Source: CAYVBE01 sp964448935
GTDB lineage: Bacteria; Planctomycetota; Brocadiia; SM23-32
Direction: 5' to 3'
Assembly: GCA_964448935.1 (NCBI GenBank)
Contig: CAYVBE010000070.1
Location: forward strand, 1 to 17,872
DNA: 17,872 nt
The position numbers and the translations under genes are program-made. The notes beneath the pieces are model-generated. The model saw only the letters and a program-made list of their open reading frames with translations. It searched no databases and was not told the origin of the DNA. How positions within the stretch are numbered: position 1 is the stretch's first letter; every line of letters starts with the position of its first letter. Below, in pieces: positions 6,783-14,162 of this stretch.

Positions 6783-8564
6783 ATGAGAAGGCTGTGGATG
6801 ATCCGGCTGGTCGCCCTGGCGCTGCTCGTGGCAGGGGGCGGCGCTTCCGCGGCGGAGGACGAGGTTGTGTCGCTGAGCGCCCGGGTGGTTGCACCGGCGC
6901 CGCCCGGGGGACGCGCTTTGGTCCGTCTGGATTTTTCCGTGCGTGAACCCGCATACGTCCAGCGGCAGCAGTTTCGGGTGGGTCTGGCGGAGACCGCCGG
7001 TGCCGAGGGCATAGAGGCCGGCGAGCCAAAGCTCCCGCCGACGGAGACCAAATATGACGAATATCTCCAGCAGGAGGTGGCCTACTTCCCCGGCGACTTC
7101 ACCATGGAACTGCCGCTGCGCGTCGGAGCAGGGGTGGCGCCGGGCACTTACGACCTGACGCTGGACATCCGCTACCTGGTCTGCGGCGAGGACTACTGCC
7201 GAATGGACACGCGCCAGCCGACGGTGGCCCTCACGGTGGCGGAGGGCGCGGCCTCTGCCGGCGAAATCGAAGCGCCGCCGCAGGAGGACCTGCCGGACGT
7301 CCAGGCCCTGGAGAAGACCACCTCGCGTTTCACCGAGCACGGAGCTCTGGTCGCCATATTGCTGGCCTATGTGGCCGGATTGGGGCTCTGCCTGACACCG
7401 TGCGTCTATCCCCTCATCCCGGTCACCATGAGCCTGGTGGGGGCCACTTCGGGGCGGAGCAAACTGGACGGGCTGGTACGCAGCCTTGTGTATGTCTTCG
7501 GTATATCGCTCACGTACTGCGCCGTCGGCGTGATGGCGGCCCTGACGGGCGGTTTGTTCGGCAGCGTTATGCAGCACCCGGCGGTTTACGTGGTTCTGGC
7601 GGTCATCTTCGTGCTGCTGGCGGGGGCGATGTTTGACTGGTACACCTTCGATGTGGCGTCGGCCAGGTTGCAGCAGTGGCAGGGCCGCCTGCGCGGGAAG
7701 GCCGGTCTGGTGGGGATCATGTTGATCGGCGTGCTGTCCGGCGCGGCAGCCACGGCCTGCGCGGCGCCCATTATCGCGGCCATCTTCGCCTACGTGGGCC
7801 AGAAGGGCAGTGTGCTGATGGGGCTGGCTATGTTCTTCGCGCTGGCCTGGGGTCTGGGGACGCCGCTGGTTTTCCTGGGCACGTTCACCGGGCTGGCGCA
7901 GTCGCTGCCGAAATCGGGCGAATGGCTGGTGACCGTCAAGCACATCTTCGGGCTGGCGCTGCTGGGTGCGGCGGTGTACTTCGTCGGGCGCAGCCGGCTG
8001 CTCTCACCGGTGCAGTTCGACCTCTTCGTGGGCGGCTTTCTGCTTTGTGCAGGTGTGTTCGTAGGGGCCTTCGACGTGCTGTCGCGCCGCTCCGGCTGGT
8101 GGCCCAGACTCAGGAAAGCGGCCGGGCTGCTGCTGGTGGTGGCGGCCGTGGGATTCTTCCTCTCCGCGGCGGGAGGCTTGATGCCGGTTCCCGGCGGGGA
8201 AGAGGCAACTGAGTCCCAGGTCCAGTGGATGAACTCCGAAGAAGCCGCGCTGGCCCGCGCAGAGGAGGAGGGCAGGCCCGTGCTGCTGGACTTCTGGGCG
8301 GAGTGGTGCCCCTCCTGCATCCACATGCTGGAGGAGACCTTCCGGGACCCGCGCGTGGTGGAGGAGTCCGGGCGGTTCGTCTGCGCCAAGCTGGACCTGA
8401 CCGACACCGACACGCCGGAGGCCGTGCGGTTGCGGGAGAAGTACAACGTGCGGGCCTTGCCTCTGACGGTCTTCATAACGCCGGACGGCGAGCGGCAGTC
8501 CCATGCCGGCTACATCGGCCCCGACAGAATGCTGCGCCTGATGCGATCCGTGGGAGGGGATTAA
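6783..8564 (+). CDS. dsbD: thiol:disulfide interchange protein DsbD
   Basis: DsbD (593 aa) carries electrons from cytoplasmic thioredoxin across the inner membrane to reduce periplasmic disulfides. A signal peptide (residues 1-23, ending GASA) precedes the periplasmic alpha domain (~25-155) with YLVCGEDYC (Cys134, Cys139). The membrane beta domain (~185-465, about eight helices) has LTPCVYP (Cys207) and SGAAATACAAPI (Cys326), matching the redox pair of E. coli DsbD (Cys163/Cys285). The C-terminal thioredoxin-like gamma domain (~475-593) has FWAEWCPSC (Cys509, Cys512) and the cis-Pro ALPLTVF. All three redox pairs are intact. ATG 6783 has GGAGG at 6769-6773, 9 nt upstream; it begins 1 nt after the previous stop, so the three genes form one operon. 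An in-frame TTG at 6759 overlaps the SD and is unlikely. Confidence 0.95.
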   Translation: MRRLWMIRLVALALLVAGGGASAAEDEVVSLSARVVAPAPPGGRALVRLDFSVREPAYVQRQQFRVGLAETAGAEGIEAGEPKLPPTETKYDEYLQQEVAYFPGDFTMELPLRVGAGVAPGTYDLTLDIRYLVCGEDYCRMDTRQPTVALTVAEGAASAGEIEAPPQEDLPDVQALEKTTSRFTEHGALVAILLAYVAGLGLCLTPCVYPLIPVTMSLVGATSGRSKLDGLVRSLVYVFGISLTYCAVGVMAALTGGLFGSVMQHPAVYVVLAVIFVLLAGAMFDWYTFDVASARLQQWQGRLRGKAGLVGIMLIGVLSGAAATACAAPIIAAIFAYVGQKGSVLMGLAMFFALAWGLGTPLVFLGTFTGLAQSLPKSGEWLVTVKHIFGLALLGAAVYFVGRSRLLSPVQFDLFVGGFLLCAGVFVGAFDVLSRRSGWWPRLRKAAGLLLVVAAVGFFLSAAGGLMPVPGGEEATESQVQWMNSEEAALARAEEEGRPVLLDFWAEWCPSCIHMLEETFRDPRVVEESGRFVCAKLDLTDTDTPEAVRLREKYNVRALPLTVFITPDGERQSHAGYIGPDRMLRLMRSVGGD

Positions 8565-8617
8565 GAGCACACCGGCGGGCCGCTCCGCCGCCATGGCGAG
8601 CCCGCGCCGTTCGCGCC

Positions 8618-8740
8618 CCCCGTCATTGCGAGGAGCGAAGCGACGCGGCAATCTCCTCGTTCTCGCCCGGAAGCCAACTGTGCGCGCACGGCAACGACGA
8701 GATTGCTTCGCCCCGAAGGGCATCGCTCGCAATGACGGGG
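8618..8740 (+). repeat. palindromic dispersed repeat (MITE/REP-like)
   Basis: A 123-bp element is bounded by perfect 15-bp inverted ends: CCCCGTCATTGCGAG at 8618-8632 and its reverse complement at 8726-8740. Nested inverted segments GCAATCTC / GAGATTGC (around 8648 and 8701) extend the fold. A degenerate copy of the end, GCTTGCAATGAC, follows at 8747-8758 (11 of 12 identical to 8725-8736). The GTCATTGCGAGCGAAGC...GCAATCTC type is familiar as a dispersed non-coding element in many environmental bacteria; no protein is encoded. It lies downstream of dsbD and upstream of the fusA promoter. The 53 bp before it (8565-8617) hold only a GC-rich hairpin (8573-8590) without a T tract. Confidence 0.72.
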
Positions 8741-8803
8741 TGGGGTGCTTGCAATGACAACGGCGGGGCCGTCCAGAACTCTACGCAAAACAAATCAAGA
8801 AAT

Positions 8804-8832
8804 TTGCTTTTCCGGGCCGTTTCGGTTATACT
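8804..8832 (+). promoter_or_regulatory. sigma70-type promoter of the EF-G gene
   Basis: TTGCTT (8804-8809) and TATACT (8827-8832, 5 of 6) are 17 nt apart, predicting transcription from about 8839 and a leader of about 140 nt. The local sequence is AT-rich compared with its surroundings. Confidence 0.5.
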
Positions 8833-8839
8833 TCGTATT

Positions 8840-8980
8840 CCTACCTGTTGCCCGTCCTACGAGCGGGGGCTGTTGTTTCAACCGGTTTTTTTTAACCTCA
8901 GCGTGTCTGCGCGCGGGCGCAGAGAACCCGATGTGCCGGGTTGACGGTTTGTCTATGCCTTTGAACGGTTCAAGAGAACG
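8840..8980 (+). promoter_or_regulatory. structured 5' leader of the EF-G gene with overlapping small open frame
   Basis: Three perfect hairpins follow each other: TCTGCGC/GCGCAGA (8906-8923), AACCCG/CGGGTT (8925-8942) and TTGAA/TTCAA (8961-8973), the last just before the start codon. An ATG at 8931, in the loop of the second hairpin, opens a 17-codon frame (MCRVDGLSMPLNGSRER); a second ATG at 8955 gives its last 9 codons. The stop TGA (8982-8984) overlaps the EF-G ATG as ATGA. A GGTT-T4-AACC inverted repeat lies at 8884-8897. Neither small start has a strong SD. Control of EF-G translation by the leader is a hypothesis, not a known motif. Confidence 0.35.
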
Positions 8981-11083
8981 ATGAGCGTTGCAGAAGTCCA
9001 AAGCGGGGCAGTTGATCTGGATCGGCTGCGCAATATCGGCATTATGGCCCACATTGACGCCGGCAAGACCACGGTGGCCGAGCGCATTCTGTACTACACC
9101 GGCCGCACGCATCGCATGGGGAGCGTGGACGAAGGCGATGCCACCATGGACTGGATGGACCAGGAGCGCGAGCGGGGCATCACCATCGTCAGCGCCGCCA
9201 CCACCACGCATTGGCGCGACCACCGCATCAACCTGATTGACACGCCGGGCCACGTGGACTTCACCGTGGAGGTGGAGCGGTCCCTGCGCGTTCTGGACGG
9301 CGTTATCGCGCTGTTCTGCGGTGTGGGAGGCGTCGAGCCGCAGTCTGAGGTGGTCTGGCGGCAGGCCGAAAAATACGACATCCCCGCCATCGCGTTCGTC
9401 AACAAGATGGACCGGATAGGCGCCGACTTCGAGCGCGTGGTCGCCGAGATGGAGGAGCGCCTGGACGCCGAGCCCGTGCCGGCCGTGCTGCCGCTGTATG
9501 AGGACGAGCAGTTTGTGGGCATTCTGGACCTGGTGGACGAGAAGGCCGTCTATTACAGCGACGAGACGCTGGGCGCCACCTACCACGAGGAGCCCGTGCC
9601 CGAGCACCTGTCCGAGTGGTTCGGGCGCTGGAGGCGCGTGCTGCTGGGCAGGGCCGGCGAGTCGGACGAGGAGGTCTTCGAGCAGTTCTGCATGGACGAG
9701 CACGTCGAAGCCGCCGACCTGCGCCGCGCCATCCGCAAGGCCACCCTGGCCGGCGACATCGTGCCGGTGTTCTGTGGCTCTGCGCTGAAGAACAAGGGTG
9801 TGCAGCGGCTGATGGACGCCGTGGTGGATTACCTGCCCTCGCCGATGGACCTGCCGCCCGTGATCGGCTTCCGCGAGGAAGACGAGATGGTCGAGCACCA
9901 TCCCTCCCCGGACGGCAGCCTGGCGGCGCTGGCCTTCAAGGTGGTCACCGACCGCCACATGGGCAAGATGACCTACGTGCGCGTCTACTCCGGCGAGCTC
10001 GAGAAGGGCTCTTACGTGTATAACGCCACGCAGGACAGCAAGCAGCGCGTCTCCCGGCTGATGCTGATGCACGCCGACCACGCGGAGAACCGCGAGCGGC
10101 TGACCTGCGGCGAGATCGGCGTGGCGGTCGGCCTGTCCGACACCACGACCGGCGACACGCTGTGCGACCCGGAGAACCCCGTGGTGCTGGAGGCCATCGA
10201 GTTCCCCGCGCCCGTGCTGTCGGTGAGCGTCAGCATGGACTCTCGGGCGGAGAAAGACAAGCTGGGCAACGCCCTGCGGCGGCTTTCGGACGAGGACCCG
10301 ACCTTCACCGTCAACCACGACCCGGAGACGGATGAAACCGTCATCAGCGGCATGGGCGAGCTGCACCTGGAGGTGCTGATCGAGCGTCTGAGGCGCGAGT
10401 TCGGCGTGGCCCCGACCGTCGGTTCGCCGTCGGTCGCCTACCGGGAGACGATCACGCGCAAGGCCGAGATCGAATACAAGCACGTCAAGCAGACCGGCGG
10501 ACGTGGCCAGTACGCCCACGTGGAGCTGGTGCTGGAGCCGCTGGAGCCCGGCGAGGGTTTCGAGTTCATCAACGACGTGCGCGGCGGCGCCGTGCCCAGA
10601 GACTATATCCCCGCCGTCGAGCGCGGAGTGGTGGACGCCATGGCGGAGGGCTGCTACGCCGACTCGCCGGTGGTGGACGTCGCCGTGCACCTGGTGGACG
10701 GCTCGTCGCACGACGTGGACTCCTCGGAGATGGCCTTCCGCACCTGCGCGAAAGCCGCGTTCCGGATGGGTTTCAACCGGGCCGCGCCGCAGTTGCTGGA
10801 GCCGGTCTGCTCGATGAATATCATGACGCCGGCAGAATACAGCGGTCCCGTGGCCAGCAGCGTCTGCAGCCGCCGCGGCCGCATAGAGGGGTCCGAGTCG
10901 CGGGGCAGCGGGCAGGTGCTCCGCTGCATGATCCCGCTGGCCGAGACCTTCGGCTACGCCACGGAGCTGCGCGGCATCACAAGCGGACGGGCGAGCTTCG
11001 ACCTGAGGTTCGAGCATTACGAGCCCGTGCCCGCCTCGCTGGCCGAGGAGATCGTCCGCCGCAGGCGCGAAGCCGGCGAGTGA
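8981..11083 (+). CDS. fusA: translation elongation factor G (EF-G), stand-alone copy
   Basis: EF-G (700 aa) is the cytoplasmic GTPase that drives ribosomal translocation and, with RRF, recycling. G motifs are complete: P-loop AHIDAGKTT (23-31), RGIT (65-68), DTPGH (87-91), NKMD (141-144) and CGSAL (G5). Domain II (SLAALAFKVVTDRHMGKMTY), domain III, domain IV (KQTGGRGQYAHVELVLEP; tip SRRGRIEG) and domain V (PLAETFGYATELRGITSGRA) follow in normal order, so it is full length. ATG 8981 fits the family start; the SD is weak (AAGAGA). The gene is not next to rpsL, rpsG or tuf. It may therefore be a second EF-G paralogue rather than the housekeeping copy, but many lineages have scattered str genes, so the symbol is tentative. 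It has its own promoter and leader. Confidence 0.93.
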   Translation: MSVAEVQSGAVDLDRLRNIGIMAHIDAGKTTVAERILYYTGRTHRMGSVDEGDATMDWMDQERERGITIVSAATTTHWRDHRINLIDTPGHVDFTVEVERSLRVLDGVIALFCGVGGVEPQSEVVWRQAEKYDIPAIAFVNKMDRIGADFERVVAEMEERLDAEPVPAVLPLYEDEQFVGILDLVDEKAVYYSDETLGATYHEEPVPEHLSEWFGRWRRVLLGRAGESDEEVFEQFCMDEHVEAADLRRAIRKATLAGDIVPVFCGSALKNKGVQRLMDAVVDYLPSPMDLPPVIGFREEDEMVEHHPSPDGSLAALAFKVVTDRHMGKMTYVRVYSGELEKGSYVYNATQDSKQRVSRLMLMHADHAENRERLTCGEIGVAVGLSDTTTGDTLCDPENPVVLEAIEFPAPVLSVSVSMDSRAEKDKLGNALRRLSDEDPTFTVNHDPETDETVISGMGELHLEVLIERLRREFGVAPTVGSPSVAYRETITRKAEIEYKHVKQTGGRGQYAHVELVLEPLEPGEGFEFINDVRGGAVPRDYIPAVERGVVDAMAEGCYADSPVVDVAVHLVDGSSHDVDSSEMAFRTCAKAAFRMGFNRAAPQLLEPVCSMNIMTPAEYSGPVASSVCSRRGRIEGSESRGSGQVLRCMIPLAETFGYATELRGITSGRASFDLRFEHYEPVPASLAEEIVRRRREAGE

Positions 11084-11149
11084 CGCGGCCCGATGTCGAG
11101 GAGCCGGGGCGCACGATCGGAGTCCGTTTCGCTGCCCGGCCGCAGGCGT

Positions 11150-11155
11150 TATAAT
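11150..11155 (+). promoter_or_regulatory. -10 box upstream of the sHSP-nfu pair
   Basis: A perfect TATAAT stands in the 120-bp gap after the EF-G gene (11084-11203). The -35 position with a 17-nt spacer reads TTTCGC, which is poor, so the promoter may need an activator. No CIRCE element and no sigma32-like CTTGAA/CCCCAT pair is visible, although the gene is a heat-shock type. Predicted transcription begins near 11162, followed by GGAGG at 11192-11196. Confidence 0.45.
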
Positions 11156-11203
11156 GAGTAAGTAGAGTGTAGACCAGTCCAGGGGGAATCTGGAGGTATC
11201 GTC

Positions 11204-11641
11204 ATGGAGCACAAGGACACCTGGAAGCAGATGCGCAGACAACTGGCGGAGGTGGGGGATGCGATTGACGGCGCGCTGGGCAAGATGCCCGGCATAGGAA
11301 ACATCGTGCGCGGCGGCTACCCGCCGGTCAACGTTTACGACGGGCCGGACGAGGTGGTCGTGCGGGCGGAAGTGGCCGGCGTTGCGCGCGAGGACCTGGA
11401 CGTGAGCCTGCTTCAGAACGTGCTGATCATCTCCGGGAAATTGGACCTGGATAAGTACGAGGACTACGACTGCCGCCTGTGCGAGCGTTGCGGGGGCGAG
11501 TTCTGCCGCGAGGTGAAACTGCCCGCCGGCGTGGACGACGAGGCGGATGTGGTCGCCACGCTCAGGGAAGGGGTGCTGACCGTCCGGCTGAAGAAGGCTC
11601 TGCCGGAGCAGGGCAGGACCATCGAAGTGGAAAGCGAATAA
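11204..11641 (+). CDS. small heat-shock protein (Hsp20/alpha-crystallin) with a four-cysteine cluster
   Basis: This 145-residue protein belongs to the Hsp20 chaperone family, which holds unfolding proteins without ATP. The alpha-crystallin domain spans ~40-143: PPVNVYDGPDEVVVRAEVAGV, the DLDVSLLQNVLIISGK strand pair, and the signature REGVLTVRLKK (121-131), then TIEVE. The oddity is residues 90-101, CRLCERCGGEFC, where usual members have a stretch like ERxYGxFxRxxxLP. The conserved E94, R95, G98, F100, R102 and LP frame is kept while Cys90, 93, 96 and 101 are added (C-x2-C-x2-C-x4-C). This could bind a metal or form disulfides. The SD GGAGG (11192-11196) is 7 nt from ATG 11204. It is 29 nt upstream of an Fe-S scaffold gene and probably co-transcribed. 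Confidence 0.9.
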   Translation: MEHKDTWKQMRRQLAEVGDAIDGALGKMPGIGNIVRGGYPPVNVYDGPDEVVVRAEVAGVAREDLDVSLLQNVLIISGKLDLDKYEDYDCRLCERCGGEFCREVKLPAGVDDEADVVATLREGVLTVRLKKALPEQGRTIEVESE

Positions 11642-11670
11642 CTTCTCCAACTGCACAACGGAGATGGACC

Positions 11671-11898
11671 GTGGTTGACGAAACAGAGGTGGGACGCGTC
11701 ATTGACGACCTCCGGGGCTCACTGCAGGCCCACGGAGGCGACATCAAGCTGATCGAGGTCGAAGAGGACGGCACCGTGAAGGTCGAGCTGCAGGGCGCCT
11801 GCAAGGGCTGCCCCATGGCCACCATCACCATCCGCCAGGGCGTCGAAGCCCGGCTGAAAAAGGAAATCCCGGAGGTCAAGGAGGTCGTGGCGGTCTGA
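11671..11898 (+). CDS. Nfu/NifU C-terminal-type Fe-S scaffold protein
   Basis: This 75-residue protein consists only of the NFU domain that carries an Fe-S cluster and hands it to client apoproteins. Visible features are the helix VGRVIDDLRGSLQAHGGDIK, the strands VEEDGTVKVELQGACKGCPM with the cluster-binding Cys44-x2-Cys47, and the last helix TIRQGVEARLKKEIPEVKEV. It lacks the degenerate HesB-like N-terminal domain of NfuA and the IscU-like domain of NifU; such one-domain forms are common in bacteria. The start is GTG 11671 with GGAG (11660-11663) 7 nt upstream; earlier in-frame codons lie in the sHSP gene. It follows the sHSP by 29 nt and is closed by a hairpin terminator. Confidence 0.92.
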   Translation: MVDETEVGRVIDDLRGSLQAHGGDIKLIEVEEDGTVKVELQGACKGCPMATITIRQGVEARLKKEIPEVKEVVAV

Positions 11899-11933
11899 CC
11901 CCAGGGACCATACGGGATGCGAACATTCAAGGA

Positions 11934-11969
11934 GGGACGGCGGGGTTTCCCGTCGTCCCTTTCTGCTTT
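11934..11969 (+). terminator. rho-independent terminator or attenuator after nfu
   Basis: GGGACGGCGGG (11934-11944) pairs with CCCGTCGTCCC (11949-11959) over 11 bp, with one G-U pair and a GTTT loop, followed by TTTCTGCTTT. It should end the sHSP-nfu transcript. It is only 28 nt before the next gene's GTG, with no room for a promoter between, so it may act as an attenuator for the downstream glycosidase gene. Confidence 0.7.
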
Positions 11970-11986
11970 CGTGGAGGGAGGGAACG

Positions 11987-13723
11987 GTGAGGGAGCCGGT
12001 TTCGATCTACTGCGATTGGGCGCTGCACGACGAGTTGGGCGATGACGTGCGCCTGAGTGAAGAGTTGACGATGGGCGTGCTGGACGTGCTGGAGCGCTGG
12101 AAGCGGGACCATGGGGTCACCTTTGACTATTACCTGCTCGATTGTTTCTGGTTCAAACAGCCCGGGGATTACACCGCTTTCGACCCCGAGATGTGGCCGA
12201 ACGGCTTCGGCCCGGCCTGCCGCCGCATGCAGGAGATGGGGCTGAAACCCGGCCTGTGGCTGGACACCACGGGCGCGGCCGTCGCCGGGTGGCGTCCCTG
12301 GGAGGACGGGGAGGCCGAACACGGCTGGCAGCCCTGGACGGCGAGCCTGAACGCGCGCAACGGGTGGAGCCACTGCCTGTTCGACGGTCCCTACGCGGAC
12401 GGGTTGCGGGACGCGATGCTCCACGCCTGCCGCGAGTGGGGCGTGCGGCTCTTCAAGTTCGACTTCGCCGATTTCCTGGCCGTCACGGAGCGCTACCGCC
12501 ACCTGTGCGCCGGCGAGGTCTATCGCCGAAACGTGGATGCCTTCCGCCGCATCTGCGCAAGGGTGCGCGAGGAGTTCCCCGACCTCCTCATCCTGGCTTA
12601 CAACGGTTTTGCCTATGCGAAGGGCTACCTGAGCACCACCACGGACCGGCTGGTGCCGGGCATCGAACCGCACTGGCTGGACGTGATTGACTGGCTCTAC
12701 AGCGGCGATCCCCGCCCTGCGGACATCCCCTGCGGGTCGCTGCGGCGGGCCGTCAACGCCTACCAGGACCACATGGTGCATAAGTTCCACCACAGCGGCA
12801 TCCCGCTGGATCACATAGACGACCATGGCTGCATGGTGGGCGGGACGAACACCATCTTCTACTTCGGCAAGCGTGGTTGGCGGGGTGCGTGGATCCGTTC
12901 GCTGGCCCGCGGCGGATGCAAGGCGCACTTTTATGGCGACGTGGGGCTGCTGGATGACGGGGACATTGAGTTTCTGAAAAGGGCCAGGGGACTGTTCTTC
13001 GACCTCTTTCGTCGAGCTGCGGCAACCGAACTGCTGGGCGGTGTGCCGTGTCAGGCGCCGTGGCATGGCTTCCTCACCCGGGACGGCGAGGACGGCCTTC
13101 TGACCCTGTTGAACATGTCCGCCGAACCCGCGCGAGTGCGGCTGTCGGAGCTAACGGCGGACCGGGCGGCGGTGCTGTTCCACGACGAAGGCTATGAGCC
13201 GGAACTGAAAGTGGAACCGGACTGCCTGTCGGTTCTGCTGGCTCCGGAGCAGATGGCGCTGATCGGTCTCGGACGCAAGGCAGCGGACGAATGCCGGCTG
13301 GGCACGGACGTGAGCGCCGATCCGGTTCCACAGGACGCGGAGCGCCTGGCCCTGGAGTTTCAGCCGCATGAGCGTGGCCTGACCTGTCGAATCTCCGGCG
13401 AAAACTTGCTGGCTGAGGCGGAAGATCGGTTCGACACCCTCCGGCTCTCCTTCCGCCTGAGCCAGGATGGGGGCGCCCACCGGCAGCGAACGGCGCGCGG
13501 AGTGCCCCTGCCGGAGGCGCTGCAGATCGAAGTCGAGGCCGAGGGGCAGTCGGTCGCGCCGCGCAGGCTGGTGCCGGACGTGCCCGTCTGGGCGGGCTGC
13601 TCCTGGGTGACGGGCCTCTATCCGCTGGGTCGCCTGGCGAGTGCGGGCCAGGTGGACATCCGCTTCACCTGCCCTGAGGCCGAGGTGGACATCTTCGGCG
13701 AGGCGTGGCTGCAGAGCGGGTGA
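11987..13723 (+). CDS. putative clan GH-D (GH36/melibiase-like) glycoside hydrolase
   Basis: This 578-residue protein has no signal peptide and no clear named family, but its centre looks like a (beta/alpha)8 retaining glycosidase of clan GH-D. Matching landmarks are FDYYLLDCFWF (46-56), the MQEMGLKPGLWLDTTGA strand (81-97), RLFKFDFADF (154-163) with candidate nucleophile Asp159 in the place of the GH36 KxD motif, and IDWLYSGDPRPAD (234-246) with Asp241 as candidate acid/base, analogous to the WxSDxxD motif. A beta-sandwich-like C-terminal half (from ~355; TLLNMSAEPARVRLSEL) follows. It lacks the large N-terminal beta-supersandwich of GH36 enzymes. GTG 11987 has GGAGGGAGGG just upstream. It converges with a true GH36 gene across a repeat zone, which suggests a linked galactoside or similar substrate. 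Clan membership is likely; substrate is unknown. Confidence 0.62.
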   Translation: MREPVSIYCDWALHDELGDDVRLSEELTMGVLDVLERWKRDHGVTFDYYLLDCFWFKQPGDYTAFDPEMWPNGFGPACRRMQEMGLKPGLWLDTTGAAVAGWRPWEDGEAEHGWQPWTASLNARNGWSHCLFDGPYADGLRDAMLHACREWGVRLFKFDFADFLAVTERYRHLCAGEVYRRNVDAFRRICARVREEFPDLLILAYNGFAYAKGYLSTTTDRLVPGIEPHWLDVIDWLYSGDPRPADIPCGSLRRAVNAYQDHMVHKFHHSGIPLDHIDDHGCMVGGTNTIFYFGKRGWRGAWIRSLARGGCKAHFYGDVGLLDDGDIEFLKRARGLFFDLFRRAAATELLGGVPCQAPWHGFLTRDGEDGLLTLLNMSAEPARVRLSELTADRAAVLFHDEGYEPELKVEPDCLSVLLAPEQMALIGLGRKAADECRLGTDVSADPVPQDAERLALEFQPHERGLTCRISGENLLAEAEDRFDTLRLSFRLSQDGGAHRQRTARGVPLPEALQIEVEAEGQSVAPRRLVPDVPVWAGCSWVTGLYPLGRLASAGQVDIRFTCPEAEVDIFGEAWLQSG

Positions 13724-14065
13724 CGGTTGTCAGCTCGACTTTCCACGTCTTTGGCAAGGGACAGTTGCTTACGGAGACCCTCCGAAGGATTCTCAGACGA
13801 AAACGCCGACTTAAGTGGACCTCCGCGGTGCCGCTTTCAACCCACTTGCGGGCTTCAGCCCGCCGCAGGGCGGGCGAGCCAGGCGTTGCGCGGGCTTTCT
13901 TGCGGGCCGCCGTTGAGTCGCCCCTGCCGGGGCTCTGTCGTGTTTGTTGGCCTCTTTCCCCAGGGCTGCGGCGTCTCCGACGCCTCCACCCTGGGCTAAC
14001 TTTGAGACGGCCCTGCGGGCCTGACAACTTAACGACCTGAACACCGGCGCGCTGCCGTGCCGTTA

Positions 14066-14083
14066 GCCCGCCGTGCGGCGGGC
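14066..14083. repeat. GC-rich hairpin repeat unit, copy 2 of 3
   Basis: GCCCGCC-GTGC-GGCGGGC, a perfect 7-bp stem. It shares its stem with copies at 13858-13875 (loop GCAG) and 14145-14162 (loop GTAC); only the loop differs, the pattern expected when the folded structure rather than the sequence is kept. Confidence 0.75.
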
Positions 14084-14144
14084 GCCTCAAGGTTAGCCCA
14101 GGGCGACCGCAGGGAGTCCTGGGAAAAGTCCAAAAATACCCGGA

Positions 14145-14162
14145 GCCCGCCGTACGGCGGGC
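14145..14162. repeat. GC-rich hairpin repeat unit, copy 3 of 3 (perfect palindrome)
   Basis: GCCCGCCGTACGGCGGGC is self-complementary along its full 18 nt. It lies 61 nt after copy 2 and about 125 nt from the stop codon of the GH36 gene on the other strand. Confidence 0.75.

Noticed and set aside
8573..8590. GC-rich hairpin after dsbD as a terminator
   Set aside because: A 6-bp stem without a following T-run; the palindromic repeat downstream is an equally good candidate for ending the transcript.
8795..11656. 953-codon - strand open frame
   Set aside because: It lies opposite the EF-G and sHSP genes, is rich in His, Arg and Val and has no recognisable domain; a shadow of high-GC coding sequence.
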